64,000 nt of DNA. It comes from Rhipicephalus microplus. Its lineage: Eukaryota > Arthropoda > Arachnida > Ixodida > Ixodidae. Below, piece after piece: positions 48,190 to 58,605 of the stretch. The stretch covers positions 244,736,039-244,800,038 of the forward strand of contig NC_134700.1 in NCBI RefSeq assembly GCF_043290135.1, written 5' to 3'. Below the pieces are notes generated by a model. It did no database searches. It saw only the letters and a list, made by a program, of their open reading frames with translations, and had not been told where the DNA came from. A program made the translations under genes and the position numbers. The number at the start of each line of letters is the position of its first letter. The first letter of the stretch is position 1.

Positions 48190-48360
48190 TGAAGCCAGGG
48201 GTGTAGCCAGGAGGTGGAACACCGGGCCCATACCCCCCCCCCCCCCCCCAAATTTTTTTCACCATGGAATAAAGAGCGGGAAATGAAGATTTTAAAGTGG
48301 TGCCCTCTCCAAAATATTGGAGGTGCCCCCTTCCCCCTTTCAAAAAAAAATTTCCGAAGC
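48190..48360 (+). repeat. C-tract dispersed repeat
   Basis: 'ggggtgtagccaggaggtgg' then about 17 C, 'aaatttttttcaccat', and later 'ggaggtgcccccttcccc'. Similar G/C-tract pieces occur near 21,260-21,310 and 22,385-22,402, partly in the opposite orientation, so a dispersed repeat family is likely. Confidence 0.55.
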
Positions 48361-49993
48361 TGTTCAGCTTCTCTTTAATGCGAAAGCCTCTTGAGTCTCT
48401 TGAGTCAGGAGACTTGGGAGATTTGCGAGATCCAACGGTCCTTCTCGATATTTCGACAATAGCAAAAAATGCAGTATATGTAAGTCAGAAGTCACGTGAT
48501 GGTGGAACAGCTATAGACTGGCGATGATTATACTCGTGTATGTCTGTAAGTTGCAAATTACACTAGCAAGTATCATTATAGTTTTAATAGTACATAGTCG
48601 ATATCTATCAAAGTTACAGCCCTATTGATGGATGGACGTGTTGCTCCCAACACTCTAGCTTAGCCTTGCTCAAAACCCGCTCCTCTGCGTCAACACGTAG
48701 TTTCAATCTTCGCGATTAGACGATACATGGTGGCATTAGCTAACTTTAGAGTAAGGCGAGTTTTCTCGCAATTCTTTAAAACACAGATACTCTAACTGCG
48801 GATGTAAAATTTTTGCAAGACTACACGAACTTAAGTTTAACGACAGGCGCAATGCTTTCCCTTTTATCTCTGCCCCTTGATTATTTTTAGACCTCCGAAA
48901 AAGCAGTAAGGTCTTTCTAGTACATTTTGTGTCTTGCGAAATCCAATTTGTTTTGCCAAGTCGTTGCTACCTTCTTTCTTTCGATTGTTCATTTTTTTTT
49001 TGCAGTCGCGCCAGGAGAAACAGTTTCCACCGGAGCAGACGAGTTTATAATCGAGAACACCATTACGACAAAAGTTCAATGTCCAAGCCTCCTGGTCCGC
49101 CAAGCAAAGCCCATCATCAATCCGCGAGACGTCCACTAAGACGAATTATCTCGAACGTCGGGCTCGCCTTGAGTGGGACATACACTCCCAAGCAGTTCTG
49201 TTCGCAAAGCCTGTAAACGATGTACGTACGGCCGAGTAAGACTGCTTGCCTTTTCCTCCGCAACTGCTGAAGTAAATTTCGTGCGTAGTACAAGACAAAT
49301 GCAAGCAAGTGTTGAAAATATTACGAACACTTACCGCTTCTTGAACAAGAGCGGCTTCTCAAAGGCCCGACTTCAGGGCTCCTTTGACGAGGTTACATCA
49401 CTCACTACCAATCAGTCTAGTGAGCCGAACGTTTTCAGGTGAGACAAAGAGAAAAATAGCAAATATGAAGACCTGCCTGTCGCCAGTACATGCTTCCACG
49501 ATTTTGGATATCAAGTATAAGACAGGCGTAAAATAGAAAGACTGAAGAGCTTGTTATACTGGATATTTTATTATGGGCACTACACATGGTATTCTAGTCT
49601 TTCAAAAGCTAACTAAATTTTAAAACGTACCCATTTATTCCTTAAACTTGTTCAAACTGTTTAATGCAGATTTTTTTGAACTGGGCTGATTGTTTTTTAG
49701 TACAAATCATGTAATAAAGTCGTTTTCCTCAAGTACACTGTCCTCGATTATGCTGCAACCTTTTCAAGATATCTGCTTACAACATGCTTTCTGATAGCGT
49801 GTTAACCGTTATGCTGCAACCCCTGCTTCAAAATATCTGTTCGCAGCATGCCTTTGAAAACATTTTATAGCCTTGTTTTATATGTCCGTGCATCACAGCA
49901 TATTTAGCAGTGTTCGCCGTGTTGTATTTAGTTGTATTCGCCATCATCATCAAAGTGTGCAGCTGTGTAGGTGCGCGTATTGCCTTACTCACG
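48361..49993. other. Stretch without a recognised gene; one exon-like interval
   Basis: The interval 49,006-49,439 (+) has a strong acceptor-like left edge (T-run then 'gcag') and a donor-like right edge ('ttttcaggtgagac'). Inside, no single frame stays open; the longest are 70-90 codons. It could be an untranslated or decayed exon, or chance. The rest is AT-rich. Confidence 0.35.
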
Positions 49994-50079
49994 GTAGCTT
50001 TTAGCCCAAAATAAACACGAGAGACGAACAAGCGCAACGGATTTCGGACAAGCGCGATGAATTTTGGGCTAAAAGCTAC
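49994..50079. repeat. Perfect 19-bp inverted repeat with 48-bp spacer
   Basis: The arms 'gtagcttttagcccaaaat' (49,994-50,012) and 'attttgggctaaaagctac' (50,061-50,079) are exact reverse complements. The spacer holds 'gacgaacaagcgcaac' and 'cggacaagcgcgatga', words like those in the 24.5-kb inverted repeat. 'gaaccaactcgcccaacaag' follows. It may be a Penelope-like end structure. Confidence 0.8.
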
Positions 50080-50704
50080 AGTAAAAATGAACCAACTCGC
50101 CCAACAAGTCACTCTACTGTATTGCCTTGCGGACGCATTGATAGTACGCTAAAAAATACTTAAGGGACAGTCAAGCTCATCCATCTTAGGAGTTCAACGT
50201 GGCTTCCTTAACTTATGCTAGGTTTTTGCTTCGTGGCCATGTCCCTCTTTGTAGCCGTGTCGTGGGCCAAGTAGGCGAGACCCAATTGCTGTTCACGGTT
50301 ATACGCTCTCGATCCTCAGCACACCGAGATTCGCGGTAAGCGACTTCTTCTTCGGCCGTGCGCGCCTACATGCGGTCGAGCCATGGCTATACAGATTCGC
50401 TAAACACGGCCGAGTGCTCAGACACATATAGGAGGTGTGACGTATACCCGGTCGCTAAGCGACTTTGCTGATATCAAACTTGGTGTGACGAGCTATACGG
50501 CACAGCTATGCATGTACACTGTAAGCAAAAGTTAGACGAGATTAGAGATTTTGCGGCTCATTACACTTAAAACGCCTTCGGTTTTAAAATGGCTATCTCA
50601 TGCTTGAGGAACGAGTGATACATGACATTGTTTTGCCATCACCATATGGGTAACGTATACTCAGATAATGTCACATTCTAATTTTACTGTGTATGAAGTT
50701 TTCT
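50080..50704. other. Anonymous spacer
   Basis: No open frame of note and no recognised repeat. Confidence 0.4.
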
Positions 50705-51016
50705 ATTTATGATCTTTAAACACCATTTGATATTTTATGGGCATGTGACTTCCATCTTTCTGTTTCGGTGGCTTTTGTCCGCAAATAAGTGCCGCTCCCA
50801 TCACTTGGTGACATGCCCCTCAAATTCCACCTACCCATCCCACCCCATTTCATTCGAGAGGACTGGGAAGCTGTCCTGCTCGGCTGCTGTGACCTCAAAA
50901 CCCAAGAGGCATTGGCGGCTAGTGCACGGTCCGCCGAGGCAGCTACTGAGCTACTGGACGAGGGATCCCCCGATCCCCCCTAGTGAGTGAGTGAGTGAGT
51001 GAGTGAGTGAGTGAGT
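50705..51016 (+). mobile_element. I/R1-type LINE, last part of ORF2 with (GTGA)n tail
   Basis: 'SHHLVTCPSNSTYP' matches the H-x4-C half of the C-terminal ORF2 finger. After a frame change near 50,850, 'REDWEAVLLGCCDLKTQEAL' and 'ARSAEAATELL' match the last part of ORF2 of I/R1-like LINEs (compare 'SSWESALLSLRRQEQQQLVQ' in the LINE at 9.5 kb). The stop is at 50,981-50,983, running directly into a GTGA tail. A short 5'-truncated copy. Confidence 0.68.
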
Positions 51017-52242
51017 GCACATGCCTCATGGTTGGTTGAGCCTCAACTTTGCCGGAAAGCACTCTTCCAAAAATTTTTGAAAATGGTTGGAGTATGTTGT
51101 TTAGAGGCCACGCAAGCATCCGAGCCTGGACACCACGGGTGCCAAGGAATCGCCAAGAGCTACGAAGAACACTGCCAGCGGAAACAAAATCATGCCGGTG
51201 GGATCCTCCGTGGCTGCTTCCCGGAGATTCACTAGCTACAACTTCGAAGCGATCAGCGAAAAATTGCCGCCCACAACTTCCTACTAGAAGAACTCGATTA
51301 AACGCGTCGCAGAGTGGTGGGGGTATCGCGTTAATGTTGCCTAATTGTGCATGATTTGGGAGTGCTTAATTGCTATTTCGTCTTTATTATTCTTTTTTAA
51401 TGTAGGAGAAGCGTTGCGTTCAACTTCAAGCGAAAGACAAGCAAAGACGCCCTTGACTGAACTCTGAACGCGCGATCCAGTGCATACATATACGGGGTGG
51501 CCAATGAACGGTTGTGCAGTGCGAGTTTTTTTTTTTTTTTTTCTAGAAGATTTCACCTGCGATGGCCTTGCGAACCGAGAGAGATGAAAGCGGCAGTTTT
51601 GCGGGCGTCTTCCTGGTTCGGCACGAGAAGCGAGCCTACGCCTTTGGGGTGTGGACAGCACCACCGCCGACGCCGAAGCGCCACATCGTGCAGCTAAAAA
51701 ATGTTACGCATTCAAAAAGCTTCACTGCGCATAAATTTAGTCGGCACCAAGCCAGCCAATGCAAGTGCGTCGCCGGGGCAAGTGAAACAAGTGCCGCATC
51801 GATTTAGTGTCATAGAAAATAATGTCTGCTGGTAGTAAAATATGCAGTCCGCCTTGTGTCCTTCACTCCATGCCGCAACCTCTCTGAAACATCTAGCGTG
51901 AAGGCGAGCACAGACGGAACCAACGTCAGGCCGCTGGTGCAGGGCCAGTTCGAGCACGGTGAAAATCCGCAGTGCGAGACATCTCGTTCTATATAGTGAC
52001 CTAGGATAGGGGAGTGTCTTCGCTTGTCCTTGTCTTTTTCCCGCCCGTGTTTTATACCGCGTAGTACTCTTAGATCATGTATCACCAACCTGCCCAATCG
52101 TCCACCTTGAGTGTCTATAAAGCGCCACGTGAATACACGGGAGGAGCGAGGACCTTTTGCGGTGAACTTCCGCACAGTGGCGTTGCCATGGCGGAAGCAG
52201 TAAGGCCTTACGAAGCCAAGTTGCACATAACACTACCATCTG
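51017..52242. other. Stretch without a recognisable gene
   Basis: A T-run lies at 51,525-51,542. GC-richer DNA at 51,560-51,700 and 52,110-52,200 has short open frames only. The RTE copy inserted at its right end. Confidence 0.4.
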
Positions 52243-52254
52243 TCGAGCACCATT

Positions 52255-52926
52255 CATCATCATCATCATCATCAGCCTGACCACGTCCACTGCAGGACAA
52301 AGGCCTCTCCCATGTTCCGCCAGTTAACCCGGTCCTGTGCTTGCTGCTGCCAATTTATACCCGCAAACTTCTTAATCTCATCTGCCCACCTAACCTTCTG
52401 TCTCCCCCTAACCCGCTTCCCTTCTCTGGGACTCCAGTCAGTTACCCTTACTGACCAGCGGTTATCCTGTCTACGCGCTACATGCCCTGCCCATGTCCAT
52501 TTCTTCTTCTTGATTTCAGCTATGATATCCTTAACCCCCGTTTGTTCCCTAATCCACTCTGCTCTCTTCTTGTCTCTTAAGGTTACACCTACCATTTTTC
52601 TTTCCATTGCTCGCTGCGTCGTCCTCAATTTAAGCTGAACCCTCTTTGTAAGTCTCCAGGTTTCTGCTCCGTAGCTAAGTACCGGCAAGATGCAGCTGTT
52701 ATATACCTTCCTCTTGAGGTATAGTGGCAATCTACCTGTCATAATTTGAGAGTGCTTGCCGAATGTGCTCCACCCCATTCTTATTCTTCTAGTTACTTCC
52801 ATCTCGTGGTTCGGCTCTGCCGTTATTACCTGCCCTAAGTAGACATAGTCTTTTAACCCCTCAAGTGCTTTATTACCTATCTCGAAGCGCTGCTCCTTGC
52901 CGAGGTTGTTGTACATTACTTTCGTT
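52255..52926 (-). mobile_element. RTE-type LINE, 5'-truncated, young, open frame intact
   Basis: The minus-strand frame stays open for 225 codons: 'GLKDYVYLGQVITAEPNHEM', 'SCILPVLSYGAETWRLTK', 'RAMERKMVGVTLRDKKRAEW' and 'WTWAGHVARRQDNRWS'. This is the region C-terminal to RT in RTE/BovB-like LINEs. It ends in an (ATC)n tail (plus strand 52,255-52,275). Perfect 12-bp direct repeats 'tcgagcaccatt' at 52,243-52,254 and 52,927-52,938 mark the insertion. The intact frame and perfect duplication indicate a recent event. It could not move on its own because the 5' part is missing. Confidence 0.9.
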
Positions 52927-52938
52927 TCGAGCACCATT

Positions 52939-53593
52939 ACGTGGTGCATAATGGCGTCAAGTATTCAATTACACCGTGGTGAATCCAATTTCACGACACG
53001 ATGGTGTGGCACTCACGCCGACTTGTTTCCGTTAGTTCTATCGTCATTAGTTTTTTTTTCAAACAGAAGAGCCGCTGTGAATGATGTTTAATGACAAAAG
53101 TCAGTCTGTCAGTCATCACCAGCGTAACCACACGCGCAGTGGTCTTTTGAGGACAATCACTGACCAGCTGGCTTGGGCGGTCAAAATACACCCACCTGAT
53201 CGTCGACCATACGTGCTTGATATCTTAGCCAAACGCACTTAAAGATAAATAGCCATGCCTTCCGCCCAGGTGAAAAAAAAACTGTGAGAATGCTGAAATT
53301 AACCACATAATTTTGCATTGCAAGTTATCACGCGGTATGCGACCGTAGCGTACAACAGAAGGCAGGTGAAATCGGCCTTCGCTGTAATATTCTCTGTGCA
53401 CGCCACTCGATAAATGAGCACACATTTGGTTAGGATCATAAACAGATTCGCAAAGAGCATTATACATTCGGTTCACTTATGGTACCAGTGAATTCATTTA
53501 ACATTTCAATTGCCTAAATCATATTCAAGTCACACTCAATCATGTAGTTCACATTTTGTGAAACTCAGTCTTCTTAAGTCCACTTATTAAACC
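52939..53593. other. Anonymous spacer
   Basis: AT-rich, short open frames, no recognised element. Confidence 0.4.
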
Positions 53594-53731
53594 TTCGGTT
53601 CACTTTAATTCTCACTTCGTTCACCTAATTCACATTAACTTTGGTTCACTTTATTTCTCACTTCGTTCACCTAATTCACATTAACTTTGGTTGACTTTAA
53701 TTCTCACTTCGTTCACCTAATTCACATTAGC
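53594..53731. repeat. Tandem repeat, 3 x 46 bp
   Basis: Units start at 53,594, 53,640 and 53,686. Each reads like 'tttggttcactttatttctc' then 'acttcgttcacctaattcac' and 'attaac'. Units differ at one to three bases. Confidence 0.93.
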
Positions 53732-56700
53732 TGTTCTATGCCCTGTGCTGCCCCGAGATTGGCGGAACGCCGTAAAACTGATTTACACGTCACCTCGTCC
53801 ACGGACGCGAAACCTTTCTAAAGCCATAGAGAGTGTAATCTTGCTCAGCGCGTGCGAATGAGTCTGTCATGTCGTCCGCTCCAGAACATCGTGCCGTATT
53901 TGCCTCCTGCGCTCTAAGAGTGGCTTCAGTGCGCAGCCGTTGAGCATCACGGTGGACCTATGTGCCGCGTCAAAGCGATGAGCCTCTGCTAAGCACCTGA
54001 TATTTTGGCCGCTATTTGACAAGGTTGTGGCAATTTGGGTGAATTTGAATACCACTTCACAACGAGATGCGTTGTAGTACACCGCTCTGTAAGACGTCAC
54101 GAATAGCGGACACGTATTTTGCATTAGTGTTTAGGACAACGACGTCGGAAACTTCACTTGAGATGCATTCTGGGATCGCCAGCTGTTCTCCGCAGCAACT
54201 GTAGCGCAATTTTTTCTGTCGTGAGAGACGAATTAGCCCAAAACCTCACTCTGCTCACTAGAAAACTGGTTAGTATACGTTAACCAATGTCTAATTTTTA
54301 CTGGCAGACATTCTTACTCGTCGCTACTGGTTCAAAAGTATGGGTTGCATGTCGGCGTGCTCGGCCGGCACGCTAGACCTGACTTGGTAGTGGCGCTATG
54401 TGGGACTTATCACAGCGCAGTTGGGTTGCATAGGTCGCGTATTATGTACTTCGAGATATATTTCACTCTAAAGTTAAGCTGAACTCACTAGAAGTGCGAG
54501 AATAGCCGGAGATGAGTTTGAAACGTGGCGATATCAAGCGACGACTGTTTTTCTGGTCTCAGTTGTAAAAGATTGTGAAACCATACTTCGCTCACATGCC
54601 AAACGCGTTGCGATGAGACAATACGTTGCCTCTGCTTGCACTGAAGCCGCAGGACTAGCGAACCCAGTGATCGAATCATTACAGCAATGCGACATGAATG
54701 TGAAACACGCGTGCGGACACAAGCGCACAACACAAACATTCGCCGCGACAGCACATGCTACGCAAATATTGACGCCGTAACTGAAACTACGTGAATAAGT
54801 ATAGTGGAATGATCAGGGTTTTCTACTTTTGTTTATTAGCCTACTTTTCTGTCTACAATATGGGGAAACATCACTTTTGTTTTGTGTGTTTTTTTTGTAC
54901 AGAATGATCAGGGGCGTATTCGGAAATCTTTTCGGGAGGAGAGAAGGCCAGTTCTTCTGAAGTGGTGGCCTGACAGGCAGATGTGGTCGAGGGCCGTTTT
55001 GGGGCTTGTAAGCCATGGCGAAAAAAAAAGTAAAGAATTCGAATGGGCATGGGCTCAGTGCAGCCATCACTTCTGACCCACTGAAAAAGCTTCCTGAAAG
55101 AGTTCATCGATTACACAAGACCTTTGGAAACTCACCTCACGGACAGTAAAGAAGTCTACCAGACGAAATGATCGCCGAACGAATGCACGCAGCATACACA
55201 AACTAGCGCATCCATAGAAACACATGCTGGCGCACGCGCACAGGTTGAGATTACGAGCCAGCTCCAACGTAGCATTCCTAAAGCAGAAGCACGAGCGTAG
55301 CCGTTTACGAACAGGAATGCATAGAACGTAGCCGACGCTAGCGATGAGTCTCCTATAGCGTCTCAACGGCATAGCACTGGAAATGCAGGACAACAAGATA
55401 CCCGAGAACCTACGGCCATTATCGTACAGTAAGCAGAACGAATACTTCAGCAAGTTGTACGATGAATTTGCATTAAAAATGTGTCGCGCTGTCTTCTGGG
55501 AATGCTTGTGTCGCGGCTGAAGGGCGCAGCTTTTTGGAGTGATGGTGTATGACCTGTAGGACGGTGTGAAACACTGCTGCGAGTAGTGGAGGTCATCGAC
55601 TGCATACAAATTACGGTGTTGAGCAGAGTATTATTATGGGCCATGGTATTATGGACGGTAGGCCTCAGGGCACCGATAGGCCTGAGGTAGAGTGGCAGAC
55701 ACAGTCGGCAACGAGACAACAAGCGAGGCGCTGAATGTCATCTGCGGGGGTCAAGGCGGGGCGCTACATGATTCATCGAGCGTACCAGATAGCGAAGGCT
55801 GCTGCAAAACTGAAATGACAAGCAGGCAACTGATAATCCCCTGCCAGCGCAAGATTGCAGGGCCCGTAGCGAAAAGTCAGTACGTTTACGTACAGTTGAC
55901 CGCGTGCAAAGCCTGAATGGCAGGTTTCTTGGGGTGCAGGACGCCCAGTCCGCAAGGCAGGAGGGCGAATACAACCGGACGCCGAATTTCATCTGTCAGA
56001 CAGACAAGGCTGAACAGCAGGACGAAAATTCATCGAGCAGACTGAAACGATAAACAAGCATTTCGCTGAATTCCCGAACACAAATTCGCTGTACAGCCCG
56101 GAAGAATTCAATGTACTTACGCGAAGTGAATGAGATGAAGGGCTGCATACACAAATGTCACATTTCTAGAGGTCGCATGCGCTGAACGTCCTGCATGTGG
56201 AACATGACCAGGTGCAGAAACATGTACCTGATGTAAAGGTGCGTGTCCCGGACCTGCAAATATAAAAGTACCGCCTGATCAAGGACGAAAAGAAGAGGAA
56301 AGCACGTACTTACCGTGATAGCACTTTCGTAAGCAGGACACAGGGTTGGCATCACATTCAGCGACCAAAACACGGCGGGACGCGAAATGAGCCAGATATG
56401 GAAGGAAGAAAAAAAGGACATACTCTAGCCGCAGCGCGCTGGCCACGCTACGTACCGAAGGCAACGTTCATTCTTCAGTGAAGACCGGCAAGTGTGAAAC
56501 TAACATTCCGCATGCCATTCACATTCCCGACATTTCACGCGCGGGAGCGTTTCGCCGCGAAATTATTAACGTGAATGACAAGCGGAACGGGCCGATATCC
56601 TTGTCGCAAGCCGGAAAGGACCACTGTTAGCTGTTGCCTTCGAAGTGTTTGCTATAGCCCTGCCTAATGTTAGCTGCACCTCAACATTTCATCCAGTCCT

Positions 56701-57405
56701 TTCCGCTTCCGCCATGGAGACGACCCGATGTGGCCACGGCACGTCGTACCAAAATTAATGCAACTATACTGCGCCCATTTGGCCAATCAGGTTTACAACT
56801 AGCCGGTTTTACAGCAAACGAAAGTTAATGGCCGTGTCACGGCATAGGTGTGTGCGTAGCTCACCTCAAAGAGTTTCCAAAGCTAGAAGCTTCCGCGTTG
56901 ATTGAAAGGGTAGTTCCACGAGCTCTTCGTTGCCTAGCTAGGCTTGACCTACGGGATTGTGAAGAGGCATAATAGAAGTCAACGGCACTCAGGCACAACT
57001 TGATTGAAACGAATGCAGCAACAGCTAAACTGTGGTGAGGTCATGCACACGGCGTAAAGACCCTTACTTGAGAAGGGCTTGAAACAGCTACCAGAGATAT
57101 ATGACGTACGGCACGTACGCTTGATCGACCCGTGTGCGGCAGGTATACAGCGTCTCCTGCAATGCGATGGGACGGGTTCCCAGTGGCCGTTCTTTTACAC
57201 ATTACACAGCTGCGTTCCTGCGCTTGTAGACGCCTTTCTTTCGTGCGCCGTTATCGCGATTCACCGCTGGTTCGATAAGACCGACAAAGCTGACTCCCTC
57301 ACACAATTCCATTAGAGCTGATGTATGTCGATATTTGCATTTAACGTAAGACACTTTTTTTTGCTTTTGTGTCAGCATTAAACTGCACATTCACCGAATT
57401 TCAAC
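53732..57405. other. Long stretch without a recognisable gene
   Basis: Open frames reach 180 codons (55,067-55,609, -; Arg/Cys/Ser-rich) but none has a known motif. Frames on both strands overlap. About 55,100-56,600 has a more even base composition than its surroundings and might hold an old gene or element, without further support. Confidence 0.4.
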
Positions 57406-57666
57406 GTGTGTTTACAATCACAACAATGCCGTAAACGACTGAACGGTGATCACAAGCACTTGTGTCCCCTGTGTGTGCGCTGCGTGACATCGTACTTGGG
57501 GTGCAGTAATCGCTTGAAATTGAAGTGTGAGACGCGTGACAATGCAAAGCGGGCTAAATTTTATTTGCTGCCGTGTGTTATTTGCGGCCAGTGTAGCCAC
57601 GTTCTGGAGGTGGCGGCGAAGCATCGTGACGAATGGTTCAGCTGTCTTCGCCTGGCCATGTGGTAA
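57406..57666 (+). other. Cys-rich 86-codon open frame, unrecognised
   Basis: The frame has ten Cys in 86 codons, with pairs 'CPLCVRC' and 'CVICGQC' that look like zinc-binding knuckles. The start ATG has no clear context, and no signal peptide, splice site or neighbour supports a gene. A 148-codon minus-strand frame (57,418-57,864), with a hydrophobic N terminus, overlaps it. At most one is real. Chance is the default reading. Confidence 0.25.
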
Positions 57667-58379
57667 GCCATGTGAGCCTGACCGTGTGGCAAAGGCCGTG
57701 TGGTAAGCGCCTGAAGGTGCTTTAACTGCAAATGGAAATTCGGCTGAGTTCAGATTCTGACAGCTGCGTATAAAAAAAAAGGAGAGAAGGCATTCAGTCA
57801 GACGTGCCACGGAAAACAAAAAAAAAATTGCGATGACCCAGTAAAAGCATTTTATTTCTACCACACTGCATCCACCATCAAGAACGTGCAGTGCGGCACG
57901 TCCTCGGCAGTGCAGTACCGTAGGCAGAATTGAATCTGGAGCGGGAGTAGGACAGAAGAATGGTCATACTGCGCTATGTATGCGGAAGAAATTTGCGAAG
58001 AAGGGGTCCTCCGTGCCATCCTTTGGCTGCGCCACTGGTTCTGGCAATATATACCGCACGTCTTGTTCCTTTTTTCTACCTGGCTACAAGCTGCGACATG
58101 TTTTGAGACCTGTAAGGATAGCCTCCATTTGTGACATCACATCGAGAATTCGATATTGGACGATAACAGCGCATTGCGCTCCGCTCAATGCTGAAGGCAG
58201 CGCGGCATTGGCCCGAAGAGTACAAACTCCACTCCAGCATTTGCCGGCGCGCTCCAGTATTAATTCCAGACTGCAAGCGCAGCGCTTCTTAATGTGCCCC
58301 AGCGTCGCAGCGGTGAAGCCAGCGTCCGCAATGTACGACCCAACTGTTTTCCAGTTATTACAAGTTCCAGTTACAAGTG
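57667..58379. other. Anonymous stretch
   Basis: A 154-codon frame at 57,980-58,444 (+) and minus-strand frames overlap. Part may be decayed LINE sequence leading into the tail at 58,380, but no RT motif was found. Confidence 0.35.
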
Positions 58380-58605
58380 CTGGCGCATGTACATACCACT
58401 GTACATGCTTGTATAATTGTAGTCTTCTATTTTTTATTGTATGATATTGCCAGTTGAAGTTTGTATTTGCCCTATAGACATTGTATAACCTGTATATATT
58501 ATATGACATTGTACTTGCCATTTGTTCATGACTAACTTCATGTACCACCCTGCTAAAATCACCAAAGGTGATTGCAGTATCTGTAAATAAATAAAATAAA
58601 TAAGT
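58380..58605 (+). mobile_element. CR1/L2-like LINE 3' end with (AAATA)n tail
   Basis: T-rich 3' untranslated sequence with repeated 'ttgtat' words ends in a small hairpin ('aatcaccaaaggtgatt') and the tail 'taaataaataaaataaataa'. A hairpin followed by short A/T-rich units is typical of CR1/L2-type LINE ends in ticks. Confidence 0.55.

Noticed and set aside
55067..55609. 180-codon minus-strand frame as a host gene
   Set aside because: No recognisable domain, Cys/Arg-rich, and no splice or polyadenylation context; could not be separated from chance.
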